Shown: in pieces, positions 11,134 through 23,099 of the stretch
Numbering within the stretch: position 1 is the first letter of the stretch
How the letters are laid out: each line of letters opens with the position of its first letter
Source of the DNA: Aegilops tauschii subsp. strangulata
Taxonomy: Eukaryota; Streptophyta; Magnoliopsida; Poales; Poaceae
DNA length: 64,000 nucleotides
Direction of reading: 5' to 3'
Assembly: GCF_002575655.3 (NCBI RefSeq)
Contig: NC_053037.3
Location: 450,957,793 to 451,021,792 of the forward strand
Notes under the pieces: generated by a model
Seen by the model: only the letters and a program-made list of their open reading frames with translations
What the model was told of the DNA's origin: nothing
Database searches by the model: none
Made by a program: the position numbers and the translations under genes

Positions 11134-12420
11134 TACATATTAAAGAAGAACGGAAGAGGAACATGGTAAAGAAGAGCAAGCAGATTTTGGATAATAAAAT
11201 GTTGGTTGCGCAGTGCCCACACATGATGAACCAGAGCGCATTAAGAATGCAACTCCCAGCTGTCTCTCGACCATTTCAGGCGGTTGGATGAAGATCCTAC
11301 GTCTCCTAACCCGTCTTCTTCCTCGTCTCTGATTCTTCCCATACAGAACACCGCACGGGCCGCCGGCCGGACCACCGGCCCCCACCGCCTGTGTTCCTCC
11401 GCCACCCCCACCCCCACCCCCGCCCCAACCCCCACCCGCGTCGAGTTTTCTTTGTTCGGCGAGGCCCCACAACCACCCGAGCCCCTTCGATCGCACCGGC
11501 GAACTCCGGCGAGCTCTAAAAAATCGACTGACCCAATTTTGAAATTTAGTCTACTGTGATTTAACTAGTGTGGAATATAAAAGGGGAAAACCATAAGCAT
11601 TGGGAGTATAGTGTTGAGCGTGCCATGGCGGATCTGAAGGTGCAAACCGGACAAAGGCAACTTCGCAACCAAGACAAGAAATCAGAGTAAAGCTGTGGCG
11701 ATCTATTTTCTTGCTGCGATAAATAAGTTGAGCAGATACGAAAGAGTACCGCCTCTGGTGCGGCGCCGTGTACGCATCTGCAGAGAATTTGACGGTGCTG
11801 CGGTAGCGATGGCTGTCGGCGGCGTGGAAGCAGATCTAGGAGGGTAGACGGTGGTGGCGGGGCGCGGTGGACGAGACGGTCATAGGAGCGGCGCCGGTAA
11901 GGTGGACGACGGCGGGGATGAAGCGAGAGGACAGGATGCAAGGATCCCGGTCCGAAGCCGTGGATGAGAGAGGTCGATCTCTTGTAATGGACGGCGGCGT
12001 CGGGGTATCAGCTCCGGCATGGTGGAGGAGGACGGCGGTGGATGGGGTGGCGGACGGCGGCAGACGGAGGAGGGTGGGCTGGAGAGGGTGTTTTGGCGCC
12101 CACGGCATACGAATGGGGAAAAGGGAGGTAGAGAGGAAGGGGGAACCATGTATTCAGGGCGCGCTTGTCTCAAATGCGAGGAAATTTACAAACTTAGCCC
12201 CCGTTTCAAATTTCTACTACATCACAGCAACATTAGTCGGTTGGGGATAGGACGGTAATCTCACATACACCGAATATTTGCCGACGAGAGTTTGGGCGCC
12301 CACCGTGTATGAATATGAATCGGGGAGGGAGTCGATTTCAGCCGAGGACACACTGTGTTTTGGCGCCCACCGTGTATGAATCCGGGTGAGAGGCGGTTAC
12401 GTCACGTTTGGGTGAAATTA
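11134..12420 (-). other. GC-rich, possible 5' exon region with no firm gene
   Basis: GC content rises sharply. Overlapping frames stay open on both strands, as expected from composition. On the minus strand, frames at 12108-11836 and 11941-11561 are proline/arginine/serine-rich with no domain. The region could be the promoter side or first exon of the gene relic at 8008-10614, but I found no splice path that joins them. It contains a C-rich tract at 11402-11437 and three copies of a GGCGCCCA(C)CG-type motif at 12091, 12291 and 12358. Confidence 0.3.
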
Positions 12421-13250
12421 CAAACCTACCCGTATCGAAACCTATAGAAATCCAGCAGATAGGCTTTGCGTGGCAGGGATAGGCAGTAGTGATTTCCATC
12501 TCGCAGATTTTGGTTTTGGGCGGTTACTGCGACTTTCCCCGCTTCGTTCAAATTTTGCAGAGTGCACGTTTACCGTGCCAACTCAATTCGAATCCCGTTC
12601 GTATTCTATTTTTTTTCGGGCGGGATCCATTTTCAATTGGAATTACATTCTATATACATCATTTTTTATATATACTTTCAAAAGCACAACACCATTTATA
12701 CATAAATATGGTTTACAAATGGCATGATCTCAGATTCATAAGGTTGTATCCATCAATTTGGATTTTCAAATATTTGAAACCACTTTATGTTGAAATCCAA
12801 TGTATGCATTCCTCGCTAACTGTCTCCAATTAATGTGTGTTTCATGCGGGTTTTTTACTTCTCAAACATGTATAATGTGTTTCACACACACAACATATAG
12901 TGTAATCCCGTTTAGACATTAATTGCATATAAACCATGCATTGTTTGTAATTGAAGAATCTATGGATCACCAATATTGATAAACTATATAACATTACACG
13001 TGTGCCCAAATTCAAATGAATATGCATGTTTGATACACCAATTTGCGTTATGATATTATCGATGTCGTGATCTCCAGTTTAAATATTTGAATCCCCTTTA
13101 ATCCAGATATTCGTATCATATAGCTATCACTCATGCTTATATAGGACTATCTCTCTGGACCTATACACGTTCATCGTCACTCAGGTATCTCTTGTGCTAC
13201 CTGTATGTCGACAACGATCTTTTATCTTCGTAACACACTGACGGTACTCT
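12421..13250. other. AT-rich filler, no gene seen
   Basis: Low-complexity AT-rich sequence with short ORFs on both strands, none resembling a known domain. Confidence 0.5.
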
Positions 13251-14120
13251 CTCCCTCGACCTTCATCACTCTATCTCTCTCTAAGTATATCTCGCTCCTT
13301 GCTATGTGTCTCTAACTATGATTCTCCATGTGGAATCTCTTTCTCTCACACAAACACAAAACTTTGTCTCCCGGGGTCTCATTTCTCTCTACTATTCCCA
13401 TGTGTGCCACTCGCACACCCCTCATGCAGAGATGTCTTTCGCTCCTTAGATATGAGAACCTACGACTCTTCCTCTTCAATATCTCTTTCTCACACACAAA
13501 CACAAACTCTGTCTCCCAGGGTCTCATATTTCTCCATTGTTCTCTTGCATGTCGCTCACACACACCCTCTCTCCCTAGAGATATCTTGCGTTCCCTCGTA
13601 TGTCTCTCTAGCTATCACTCTCGTTGTGAAATATCTTTCTCTCTCGCAGACACAAAACTCCGTCTCTGTGGATCTCATTTCTCTCTGATATCTGTTTGTA
13701 TGCGACTCACATGCACCCTCTCTCTATCTCTCTCACACCCACACACATAACCCAGCCTTCTGATCCACTCGACTCCTATCTCTAACGCACACTAGCTAGC
13801 ATCTTTATCTTTCTATTTATTTGTTTCTCCATCAACTTTCTTTCTCGCCCTCACTCTTGATTCCTACCACGCACAATACATATGTTTCTCTCTACATGCA
13901 GTCAAGTGCCCTCTCACACACATATATAACTTCACCCTTTGAACCACCCGACGGTCATCTCCAACACACAAACTAGCGGATGTCCCTCTAGCTAGCATCT
14001 CCATCTCTGTATCTATCTGTAGTTTATCCGTCAACATTTCTTTCTCGCACGGAGTCTTGCTTCCTATCACCCACACTATATATGTCTCTCCATACATATG
14101 CATTTATAGGTTGGTCTCTT
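13251..14120. repeat. Pyrimidine-rich degenerate tandem repeats
   Basis: Three imperfect units of about 150 bp lie between 13297 and 13745, each with CTCTTTCTCTCACACAAACAC followed by a GTCTC...TCTCATTTCTC stretch. They are followed by two units of about 200 bp (13750-14120) sharing CTAGCTAGCATC, CATCAAC and TTTCTTTCTCGC. The plus strand is strongly C+T rich. ORFs here (for example 13328-13750) are compositional. Confidence 0.7.
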
Positions 14121-14790
14121 TTGCACAATCGTTGCGCCTCACTCCCTCTGCTCGCCATAGATGCATGCTCCATCCCACGCCACTATCTCTTAAAGACAAA
14201 AACACATGCTCAATTGTCGGGCCTTCTTCCCTGCATTCTCACATGCATGCATATTGTCATACCGATCCGTCTCTCCCATGTCGTTGATCTTATGACTTAT
14301 GTCTTCTTTCTTTTATCTCGATCATGCACGCGCGCACACACACACATCCCACGTATACATGTATACCTCTCACACATGCACGTTCAAGGTCTCTATGTCT
14401 CCATACGTTTAATTACCCTCAATCCTAACGCCACATCGAATCGCTCTCCTCTTTTGTGCACATAACTTCCGCCTGGATGGGTAAAACACACACTCACACT
14501 TAACAATCTCCTTCTAGCTACCCCCCGCCTCTCACTCTTCCCCTATATCCCCGAAACCAATAAGACCATCCCTTTGTTTAATTCCCGCCTACATGGACCA
14601 TCGATATATAGTAGTCTTCCTCGGTGTCTCTCGAACAAACACGTTCTCTCGATCTCGACTCCTCTCACGCGCACACACCTTCTCTTCCCTCTCTACGGGC
14701 ATTTTCTCTCTCGCACCCCATCGTTGGTGGCCTCTTCCATACACATCACCTCTCTATGATGAAGCCATGCACACTTAAATTACATCCTCC
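14121..14790. other. C/T-rich sequence, no gene seen
   Basis: Continues the pyrimidine bias, with scattered CACACA and CTCTCT runs. Several overlapping 60-130 codon frames reflect the lack of purine-rich stop codons on this strand. Confidence 0.5.
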
Positions 14791-14796
14791 ACAGAG

Positions 14797-14987
14797 GACC
14801 CCGCGACACACACACACACACACACGCACGCACGCACCCCCCCACACACACGCACAATAAGACTCCATTTCTCTCTCTCTCTCTCACACACACACACAAA
14901 CACACACACACACGCACGCACGCACGCACCCCCCCTCCACACACACTAAGACTCCATCTCTCTCTCTCACACACACACAAACTAAGA

Positions 14988-15042
<55 letters not shown>

Positions 15043-15056
15043 TAAGACTCCATCTC
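14797..15056. repeat. Compound microsatellite (CA)n / (CT)n / CGCA
   Basis: Alternating runs of ACACAC, TCTCTC and CGCACGCACG with three partial repeats of AAGACTCCATCTC. The longest CT run is at about 14992-15020. Confidence 0.95.
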
Positions 15057-16020
15057 ACACATACATGCTCTAGGCGGAGCATTTGTTCCTACCACCCTTC
15101 ATCCAACCTTACCCGTATGATAAACAATCACCTTTATTTACTTGCATAACATGGACAAATTCCACTTTACTTTAGTAGTCAGCAAACTTATCATCTGTAC
15201 CCTTATAAAAAACGAGTTGGCGGTGATGGTGTGCCTGCCATCTTGTAATACAGACCGTATGATCTATATCCGAGGATAGAAAGCAAACTATGATAATTTT
15301 ACAAAAAATACCCGCACCTCTCTGCACATCATTATCTCCCGCAACCTCATTGCTCAGCAATTAAAAAAGGAATAAGTCTCTGGAACAATCTAGCATGCAT
15401 GGTGGCCGCTGCCGCCTACCGGCGCCGTCCATCCCCATGCCTCCGCCCGTTCCGACCACTAGTCACCACCACGCTCCACTCCTCCTCGCCTTATCTCTCA
15501 TCTTTCATTTTTTCGATGACATTCTCAAGATACTATTTTTCCGATAAAATTCTCGAGATATCATTAGTTTTTACACATGGGATTACTCCTGCATGGGTCA
15601 ATCACAACAGGTGTTCTGGAAAAAAATGCGTATTGATGTTTCGTGCAATGCACGAGAATCTTGCTTGTAATTATATAACGCAAATCACGAGCAGGAAGTG
15701 ACTTTTTTTTGACACAACCACGTTAACATGGCCACGTAAATCACTAGCTAAAGTAAATACCATTATACTTATATCCCGATGCAAAAGGTTGAGTACATGT
15801 CCGAAGAGTAGAGTCGCACACACGCACTCTGTCTCTCAGAATCTCTCACACACACACACACACCAGTTACGTGACGCCCACTTAAGCAGACACGTATGTT
15901 ACAATTTGTGCACCCGCGGGTACACGTGATGCTGCGCATTTATTTAAGCCGGAAGGCGAACCCAAACAGTAGCTGCATTCATTCCCCTCCCGCCGCCTCA
16001 TCTCTGGTCGCCGTCGCCCG
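15057..16020. other. Filler, no gene seen
   Basis: Mixed composition. There is a perfect short palindrome CGTGCAATGCACG at about 15640-15653 and a further (CA)n run near 15848-15862. I see no coding domain. Confidence 0.45.
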
Positions 16021-16026
16021 GTAGCC

Positions 16027-16134
16027 ATGGGCCGGCCGAAGGTAACAACATACGCCATACTCCCGCTGGAGCGGCGCTTTAATATGGAAATTTTAGTGGT
16101 CATGCATGCATCTTTTTGTGCTAGCACTCCTATA
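16027..16134 (+). other. Possible short gene start with TATA-like upstream box
   Basis: A TTTATTTAAG box near 15938 is followed by a GC-rich leader and an ATG in good context (AGCCATGGG) at 16027. The frame runs about 35 codons, or splices at AAG|GTAACA (16041). Layout resembles the ORF starts at 20143, 27412 and 36221. No recognised product, and it may be a remnant. Confidence 0.25.
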
Positions 16135-16490
16135 TAAGGGTTGACCGGTCGCTTCCTGCGGACGTGCGCGGGCGGTGGAAGAGGAAGGAGAAGGGAAGCG
16201 GGTTGTGGAGTAATGTTTTTTACCACAATTTCTTAGGAAACTGAGTGCAATAATTGAGTTGTTTTGCAAACTACCAGTACTACACCTGAAACGGTTCAAA
16301 ACCTATACTCACTTGCCAGCGCGTGCTTCCCACGTGAAGTGGTCAGCGTCGCCCTGGACCATCAGTGCCGCATTAATGCCCAGCCAGAGCAGAGGCGACC
16401 TCTCACTGGCGCCGGCTTTGAAGTGGCGCGACGGCCGAGAGAGCGGCCCTTCCCGGTGCACGCGAATGCTCCGCGTCGAGACTGGCCATT

Positions 16491-16802
16491 GGCCCTGTTT
16501 GCATCCATGGGTTAGAGTTAGTTTGAGCTAGTTGGGGCTCAAATAGCCCTAAAGTATCCAAGCATGAGGGTTTAAATTGGAGCAAGTTGCACCGAACCCA
16601 CCAAACAAAACTATCCCACCCAAGAGGTGCTAACTGGAGATAGTTCTCATTGGGACCACTGAAAAATCACTTTTCTCTCTCCATGAAGTGCATTTATTGT
16701 CAATCTAACCCTGTCACCCAAACACCTCTTTGGCTATAGTTAGTTCAGGGTTAGTCACGAGTTAGTCTAACCTCTAGCTAAGTTAGAGTATCAAACAGGA
16801 GC
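16491..16802. mobile_element. MITE-like element, GGCCCTGTTTG ends
   Basis: Starts GGCCCTGTTTG and ends CAAACAGGAGC, an imperfect inverted repeat, with internal AGTTAGTTTGAGCTAG / CTAGCTAAGTTAGAG complementarity. Such ends occur in hAT and Harbinger-type MITEs of grasses. I could not find a clear target duplication. Confidence 0.55.
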
Positions 16803-17471
16803 AGTATAGGACATGCAAGTTGCTCAAAGCATACAGGCAAATTCGTACGTGAAAGGATTTTTTTCTTTTTGAAAACGGAACGTGAAAGGAATTTTTTTAG
16901 AATGCTCTTGGCATGTCGCTAACATGTGATAGTTAACCGACCTCAATAGACGGCCGAAACGCCAGCCCGCCGCACTTTGATAGAGACGAGGAGGGAGAAG
17001 CGATACAGGCTGCTGGATTACTAGAGATAGGTGTCGCACGGAAGCCAAGAAATATGGTGATAGCGTGGGTTAGCCATGTACTAGTATGATGTACCTACAC
17101 TGGGCTGCCGTGTTTCGTACTCTTCCAGTCCACTGTGGAGATGATTGGTTAATTTTATATCGCTGAATAATATTAAATATTATGAGTGCACACGCTCCAC
17201 CACGAGGTTCCTTGCTCCTTCTCCGTCGTCCGGAATCTATGTTCTTCCACTCTATTTTTTTACATGAGCTTTGTTCATCCTTTTGCCAACACGCGAGACA
17301 TCTACATCAAGGTGCACGTGTTATGCAAGGATCGTTCCATCTATATGAAGAACACGTGGGACTGGAACTACGAGACGAACATGTACCCAGGAGTGGACGT
17401 ACGAACCTGAGTAATGTAGCGCGGTAAGTGAAGTAGAAAGGCACAAATAGTATGAACATGCGTGGCATATA

Positions 17472-17632
17472 GGGTGTGTTTGGTTGCGTTCTCATCTCAG
17501 CATAGTTGTTCCCTCTTCATGCATGCTCAACTCAACACCCCTCTTCATGCATGCTCTCTTCATGCATGCTTCTAGTGTATTTGTGCTAAACTAGTGTGGA
17601 CTCATGCACCCTCCATACACTACCAAACACCC
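17472..17632. mobile_element. MITE-like element, GGGTGTGTTTGGT ends
   Basis: Begins GGGTGTGTTTGGT and ends ACCAAACACCC, a near-perfect inverted repeat of 11-13 bp, with internal repeats of CTCTTCATGCATGC. About 161 bp. Superfamily not determined (hAT or Harbinger-like). Confidence 0.65.
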
Positions 17633-18125
17633 AAAAGTAGGTCGAGAAGGGAACTCTTGGGCGGCATTTGTCTCTTACTACGTACTACCACTAAATCTTG
17701 TACGTGCACACGGTGATGTTATGGAGTACGTGCCTAAGTACTCTACTACTACTATATTAGTTGGAGGCACATATTAACTTTTATATTTGTTTACGTGTAT
17801 GCCCCGAGACCTTCCAACTAGACGTGTCTTTCTCTCCAGGTCGCACTTTGTATCGTTCATACCACTAAGTACTACTACGTGTGGTCTCCGACCCAAAAGT
17901 GGAAGAAGTGGAGACGCTCTACCACGCTGTTTTTTTACGCTGGGCTCTACCATGCTGTTCATGTCCCACTCCTTTCGCTGACGTGTGGGACATCCAGCAC
18001 GTGCCATGTTTGGCACCCTTCGTCGTAAGAGTTGAAACGCTAGCATTCATCAGAAATAAAAAATAATTATAAATCGGCAGTGATACTATTTTTTTGCGAA
18101 CCAATCAGCAGTGATACTATACCAC

Positions 18126-18390
18126 GCAGTTTCCTTGCTCCTCGATATCGGAAAGAATACTTCCGTTCGCCAACATGTGGGACGTCGACCATCCTGGTCC
18201 ACTTGCCATGCACGCAGAACTCCAAGGGAGAGTCACCTAGGTCGTCGCGCCGCAGTAACAATGACTAATGAGCCGTCAAATCACAGGCCCACTTCCCACT
18301 TTGAAGTTGCTCGGACGAAGGAACCATCATGACTTCGTTGAATTCCGCTTCTTGAAGAAAGCTACTGTACCAGCAGTACTGCTAGCTACA
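18126..18390 (+). repeat. Duplicated module M5, copy 1
   Basis: Matches 21795-22020: shared stretches include ATATCGGAAAGAATACTT, CATGTGGGACGTCGACCATC and CGGACGAAGGAACCATCATG. Direct orientation, about 85-90% alike by eye with indels. Non-coding. Confidence 0.7.
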
Positions 18391-18409
18391 GTAGTTACTC
18401 CAACAGAGG

Positions 18410-18540
18410 CCTCCTTTCGTTCATAGGATAGGAATATGAAAATCATAGGAGGTGAGATGACATGCATCTCAATTCCTATAGAGAAAGAGATGCCATTTGA
18501 TGCTTAGGATAGGAATTTTTCCATTTAGTCTAGGCTAATG
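18410..18540. mobile_element. MITE fragment (GGCCTCCTTTCGTTCATAGG end)
   Basis: Left-end sequence of a family whose right-end-like pieces occur at 10860-10885 and near 22175-22200 (CCTATGAACCAAATGAGGCC). Only one end is recognisable here. Confidence 0.45.
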
Positions 18541-18635
18541 TACTGGTAATTTGCTCTAAAAACTACAGTAGTAACTAGTAGTATTGGTACAAGCTCATAC
18601 TCAGACACAGACACACACACTAACTACTAGTACTA

Positions 18636-19031
18636 CTACTTCTCACATGCTGGCCAGACGCCGTCATTCTCCTTCCCGGCTTTGTCGGCGACACCCCACC
18701 GTGCTTGGATCTCCGCCGACCTCTCCGCAGCAGCGCGTGCGTCCTTTTCTTTCTTGTGGCGGCGGGCCTCTCTTTTCTTGAGTGCTTTCTGACTTTTCCG
18801 CTCCCTCTGTGCGGCTTTGGCCGCCTCTTGCTCTACCGCCCATTCGGCCTTGGCATCTTCAAATTCCTCCCACATAGTTGTGCAGTCGCGAGCGGCAATG
18901 AACTCGGCACGGCGGGATGCCATCACTTCCCTACCATTTTGTGTGCGGTCGTGGGCGGCGAGGAACTCGGTGCGGCGGGATGCCATCGCTGCCTTACCGG
19001 TTAGTGTGCGGCGCGGTGGCATGAACGACAC
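18636..19031 (-). CDS. Hypothetical coiled-coil protein, 131 aa
   Basis: Single open frame, ATG at 19031. The N-terminus has two similar segments of the type MASRRxEFxAAxD about 20 residues apart, followed by a highly charged Lys/Arg/Glu/Ala region (about residues 55-115) likely to form a coiled coil. No enzymatic motif. It lies in filler DNA of the CACTA element, not next to any recognisable operon-like or gene neighbour. The internal near-repeat suggests a small duplication. It could be a captured gene fragment or a chance GC-rich frame; I do not recognise the family and see no clear TATA box. Confidence 0.35.
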   Translation of the reverse strand: MSFMPPRRTLTGKAAMASRRTEFLAAHDRTQNGREVMASRRAEFIAARDCTTMWEEFEDAKAEWAVEQEAAKAAQRERKSQKALKKREARRHKKEKDARAAAERSAEIQARWGVADKAGKENDGVWPACEK

Positions 19032-19039
19032 TTGGTGAG

Positions 19040-19870
19040 AGCTCTGGGGCGGAGTGGCCGGACAACCGTATAGTGCATTGGTTTGTCAAGAGCTCAAGGA
19101 CAGAAGACGAAGCAAATTTGGATTCCCCTTCAATCCTGGTCATTTATTACCGAGTAAAATGCATTGGCGGTCATCGAACTTGTCTTGATAGCTCACTTTG
19201 ATCATTGTATACGAGATATGGTGATTATACGGTCACTGGCTCAGCGTATAGCTCCGTATTTGTCTAGTTGACCAGTCAAACAGTTCGCATGCGCCTCATC
19301 AGCTCGTGTTCTTTATCTATCTACGCGGGCCTACCTGCCAATGGAGAAAGAAATACGGTAAAAACCAAAATTATGCGTATGTGGGGAATCAAACCACGGA
19401 CTCGTCGCTGCAACGCACCCTCGTCAGCCAAATGAAAATGAAATACTTCACGTCAGACACTCACGCTCACACTATCAAAGCATGCTAATGCATGCACGTC
19501 GCCCTCTAAATCAAAGTCCTGCTCATGGCGCAACGCAAACGGCGAGCCCATCACCTGCGCGCCCCGGCGGTGCCTGACATTACTGTTTAGACGTTTGATG
19601 GAGGCCTACGCGAACGCCGAGCATGTATTCACCTGGCTCAACACCAACGGTCATACTAGAACCGCCTTGCTCATGTATATTGTCCATCACAACGACAATC
19701 TATAAAACAGCCTAAGCTAGAGAGGGTACTATGGTAGTATGGTACGGAGTATGTACTATTGTGAGCGACCGATCTTAGTGCCACTGCACACCCAAACCCC
19801 TTCCATCGCTAGCGCGCGCTTCCCGCCTGAAACGGTCACCGTCTCTCCAGAATGTCAATGCCGCATTCAC
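19040..19870. other. Filler, no gene seen
   Basis: No domain-bearing frame and no clear repeat. Confidence 0.4.
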
Positions 19871-19872
19871 CG

Positions 19873-19969
19873 GACTTAACTGCAGGTGCAATTGGTGTGT
19901 CACTAACATGCGGGCCAGATGCCCGTTGGGCCCACATGTCAGTAACCCAAACGCATCTGCAGTTAAGTC
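19873..19969. repeat. Small foldback element, copy 1 (97 bp)
   Basis: Starts GACTTAACTGCAGGTGC and ends GCATCTGCAGTTAAGTC, nearly perfect inverted ends around a central GGGCC core. Related copies are at 36387-36470 and 38141-38224. Confidence 0.75.
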
Positions 19970-20058
19970 ACTGAAGCAGCGTCCGCATTCACGCCCGACG
20001 AACTTACTCTGGCGCCAGTTGTCCATCCGTCTGCTGCGGCTCATTGCCATTTGCCCGC

Positions 20059-20066
20059 TATATTAA
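20059..20066 (+). promoter_or_regulatory. TATA-like box upstream of 20143
   Basis: TATATTAA 77 bp before the ATG at 20143, a normal distance for a plant TATA box plus short leader. Confidence 0.35.
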
Positions 20067-20142
20067 GTTGAGCCCCAGCCATAGCCAAAGACCCACACTT
20101 ATTCTCCTCCGGTCCCTTCCTTCTGTCGGCACCACTTCAACC

Positions 20143-20610
20143 ATGGCCTCCTGGCGCTCCGAAGCTCTCTTGGACGTACTGTCGCAGGAGCATACGAGGG
20201 ACATCGGCGGCTCCGCTCCGGGCGCGCTCAGAAGCTCTCTTCGACGTACTGTCACAGGAGCAAACAAAGGAGATCGCCGGCACCCCCCCGGCCGCCCTCC
20301 GCCGCCACGACCACGAAGCCGGCGTGCGTGCGCGGGCGCAGCCGGCAGCGAGGATGAGTAGTACACGGTAGGTCGCCGCCGCTCTGGTCCAGGGAAGGCC
20401 ACCGCTACTCCACTCAGTCGACGCCAAGCTTGGTGGGGTAAACATCGGCGGCCGATTAGCCGCTTGATGGCGACATGGAGGCAGAAATCTTCAGAACCTT
20501 GTTCTCTGGAGGAGGAGGTTATCGAGGCGGATGAGGAGGAGGCAAAGGCAATGGCCGGCTTTCTCGGGTTCATGGCCGGACATGGTGATCGGGCGCCGGC
20601 GATCGTTTAG
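20143..20610 (+). pseudogene. Broken short gene with a 70-bp tandem duplication
   Basis: An ATG in good context (CAACCATGG) starts a frame whose early segment (SEALLDVLSQEHT) recurs 70 bp later in another frame (EALFDVLSQEQT). The 70-bp duplication therefore causes a frameshift, and a stop follows at about 20360. Near the end a 47-residue acidic frame (20467-20610, MATWRQKS ... LGFMAGHGD) may be its former C-terminus. A TATA-like box lies upstream. Function unknown; probably a gene fragment carried by the CACTA element. Confidence 0.4.
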
Positions 20611-22619
20611 ATTAGGTTTACAGTAGGTTTTAGTATGGTTTGTGCGAAATATGTAATGAATTTCGTCCAGTTTGTAGGAAAAGTTTTCGAAATGTAATGA
20701 ATTTCATCCGGTTAATTTGAAATTTGCTTTGTTTGCACGAATTTCGTCCGGTTAGTTCATATAATTGTCGAAAGGTATGCGGGCAGCATCGGATGGCATC
20801 CATCAGTGTCCTCGGACAGATGCCGGTGTAAATTTGTGGGCCAGCGCTGGAGATGCCCTAACTATCATGCTATAATCGCTAACAATCCTCCATTATTTGG
20901 CAGGGAACAATTATCCCTCGATCAAAATCAGATCCGCGGTGTTTCGCACTCCTCCCGCGTAAGAGTGTAAACTCTTGCTTACATAAAAATGGAGCAAGTG
21001 GACGGCACTGTAGCACGTCATATCACTCGAACTAGCCCGCCTAACGAGCGGGAAAGCACCACCCTCGTCATTTTGTTCTGGATTTCTATCGATCGATCAC
21101 GCGAAAATGTTACACTTCGCAAGTTCTAAAGGAAAAGGCGGCACACTTACGACTCGTACGCGTCGCAACCCCGACAGTCCGGCTCGCACGCCGCTCACCA
21201 GAGGGGACACGCGTTGTCTTGCAATTTCACTGACATGTGGGACCGTAATTGAATAAACCGTCGATAGCCGAAATCTAATCGCTCGGCGGGCGTCGGCTGA
21301 GAAGAGAGAAACGGGGGAGGGAGAAGAGATCGCCCGCTCGCCACGCACGGACTCCAAAAAATATATGGTGATAATGTGAGGTGGGCCATGCTGGAGTCCG
21401 GACCGCTTCCGGAGCCCGCTCTCACCGCCCTGCCCCTCAAGACGCCAGCTGCCCGCCGCATGCATGCATAGCAAGTAGTACTCCTTATGTGGAGGAGAGA
21501 GAGGCATTGACAGTCAAGGAGTGGGCTCTGCAAGAGCCCGTCTCTACACGTGCTGCTAGGTATAAAAAAATAATTCTAAAAAAGGCATAAAAACAATTGT
21601 GTCTTAAAAAAAGAAAGGTAAAAAACATTTGAGAGGAAATAGATAGAGAGAAAGTGAGAAAAAGCTGTAACCTGGGCATTACATAAGGAAGGAGGGAGTG
21701 GTGCACATGCCAAGTTCACTGGGCTGCCGTGTTTCACACTCCTCCGTCGTAACAGTGGAGACAATAGCTTTCATCAAAAATAAACAATGAATACTCGTTT
21801 CTCGTCCTCTATATCGGAAAGAATACTTTCATTCGCCGACATGTGGGACGTCGACCATCCTGGTCCACCTGCCATGCACAAAATTATCCTGGTCTACCCC
21901 GGTCGTATCGCAGGCCCAACCTTTCCCACTGTAAGTTGTTCGGACGAAGGAACCATCATGACTTCATTGAATTCCGCTTCTTCAAGAAAACTTACTGTAC
22001 CCGCAATACTGCTACCACACGCGAAGACTGGATGGCACTATACCACGTCATATCACTGAAACCCACTAGGCCAAACTTACCCGCCTATGTCATCTATTTT
22101 GGAACGGAGGGAGTACGTCTCTGCACTGCTATGATTTTGTGTTGCACGTTCTCTGTACTTTTGCTACGATTTTCCTACCCTATGAACCAAATGAGGCCTG
22201 AATGTATGTCGACTATTGTCTGATCGATTGCTAAGCCTACAATTTTAGGATCTAGGGCTATTGGTCAATCGACGAGGGATAAGTATAAGCGTACCACGAG
22301 CTCATCAGCCCCAACGTTTCTCTTCGGTGAGTGTTTTGCAAGTACTATAGCTCGCACAGTAGCTAGCCTACTAACACCAAGAATCATCAAACAAGCCCTG
22401 CTGATATGATAAACAATTCAAACTTACATCTAAGCATGCCATATATTACATCAAAAGCTGGTGAGGATACATCTGTTTCCATAACTCGGAGAGGGTTCGC
22501 ATGATTCATCGCATGATTCACTATCAAACAAAAGTAGCAAGATCCGCCCACACAAGACAGTGCACTAGCCCTAAGATGGTTTGATAACACGCATCATTCT
22601 GGTAATTACACACAGGGCA
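20611..22619. other. Filler with duplicated modules, no gene seen
   Basis: 21795-22020 is copy 2 of module M5 (see 18126-18390). The motif CACTGACATGTGGGACCG...GAGAAGAGAGA at 21225-21320 recurs at 34963-35045. A lone Stowaway-like end (TTTTGGAACGGAGGGAGTA) is at about 22090-22108. No coding domain. Confidence 0.5.
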
Positions 22620-23099
22620 CACTACAAAAAAAAGACACATCCGTGACATTTTGGGCCGAACGAAATTTTTTTCTGTCATACATATGACACTTCTATGACG
22701 ATAATTGTGACAAAACCCGGTATCATCATAGATGTGGTGGGCTCCTACTTCTATGACAAAAAATCATGACAGAAAATGGGCTTTTTGTCCTGGGCAGGCC
22801 GGAGACGCAGCTGCATGACATTCTTTGGGCCGTCCATGATGGAAAATACCGTGGTAGAAGCGAGGGCGAGGAAAATTTCGGGGAGTTCCCGGTTACAGTG
22901 GGAGGTCGGGTCCGAGCGATGCACGTTTCTCTCATAAACGTACACGCGTGTGTGCGAGGTGTTGGCTCTAACTGAACCCGAGTGATTGCACTGCAGGCTA
23001 CGCGTTACTGAACCCGAGCGATCGATCGATGGCTGTTAACTGAACCCGATCGAGCGATTCCTTCGCTACTGCTGCTAACTAAAGCCGATCGATGCTGCC

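Noticed and set aside
13328..13750. 140-codon plus-strand ORF
   Set aside because: Pyrimidine-rich tandem repeats lack stops by composition.
14780..15082. 100-codon minus-strand ORF
   Set aside because: Translation of a CA/CT microsatellite.
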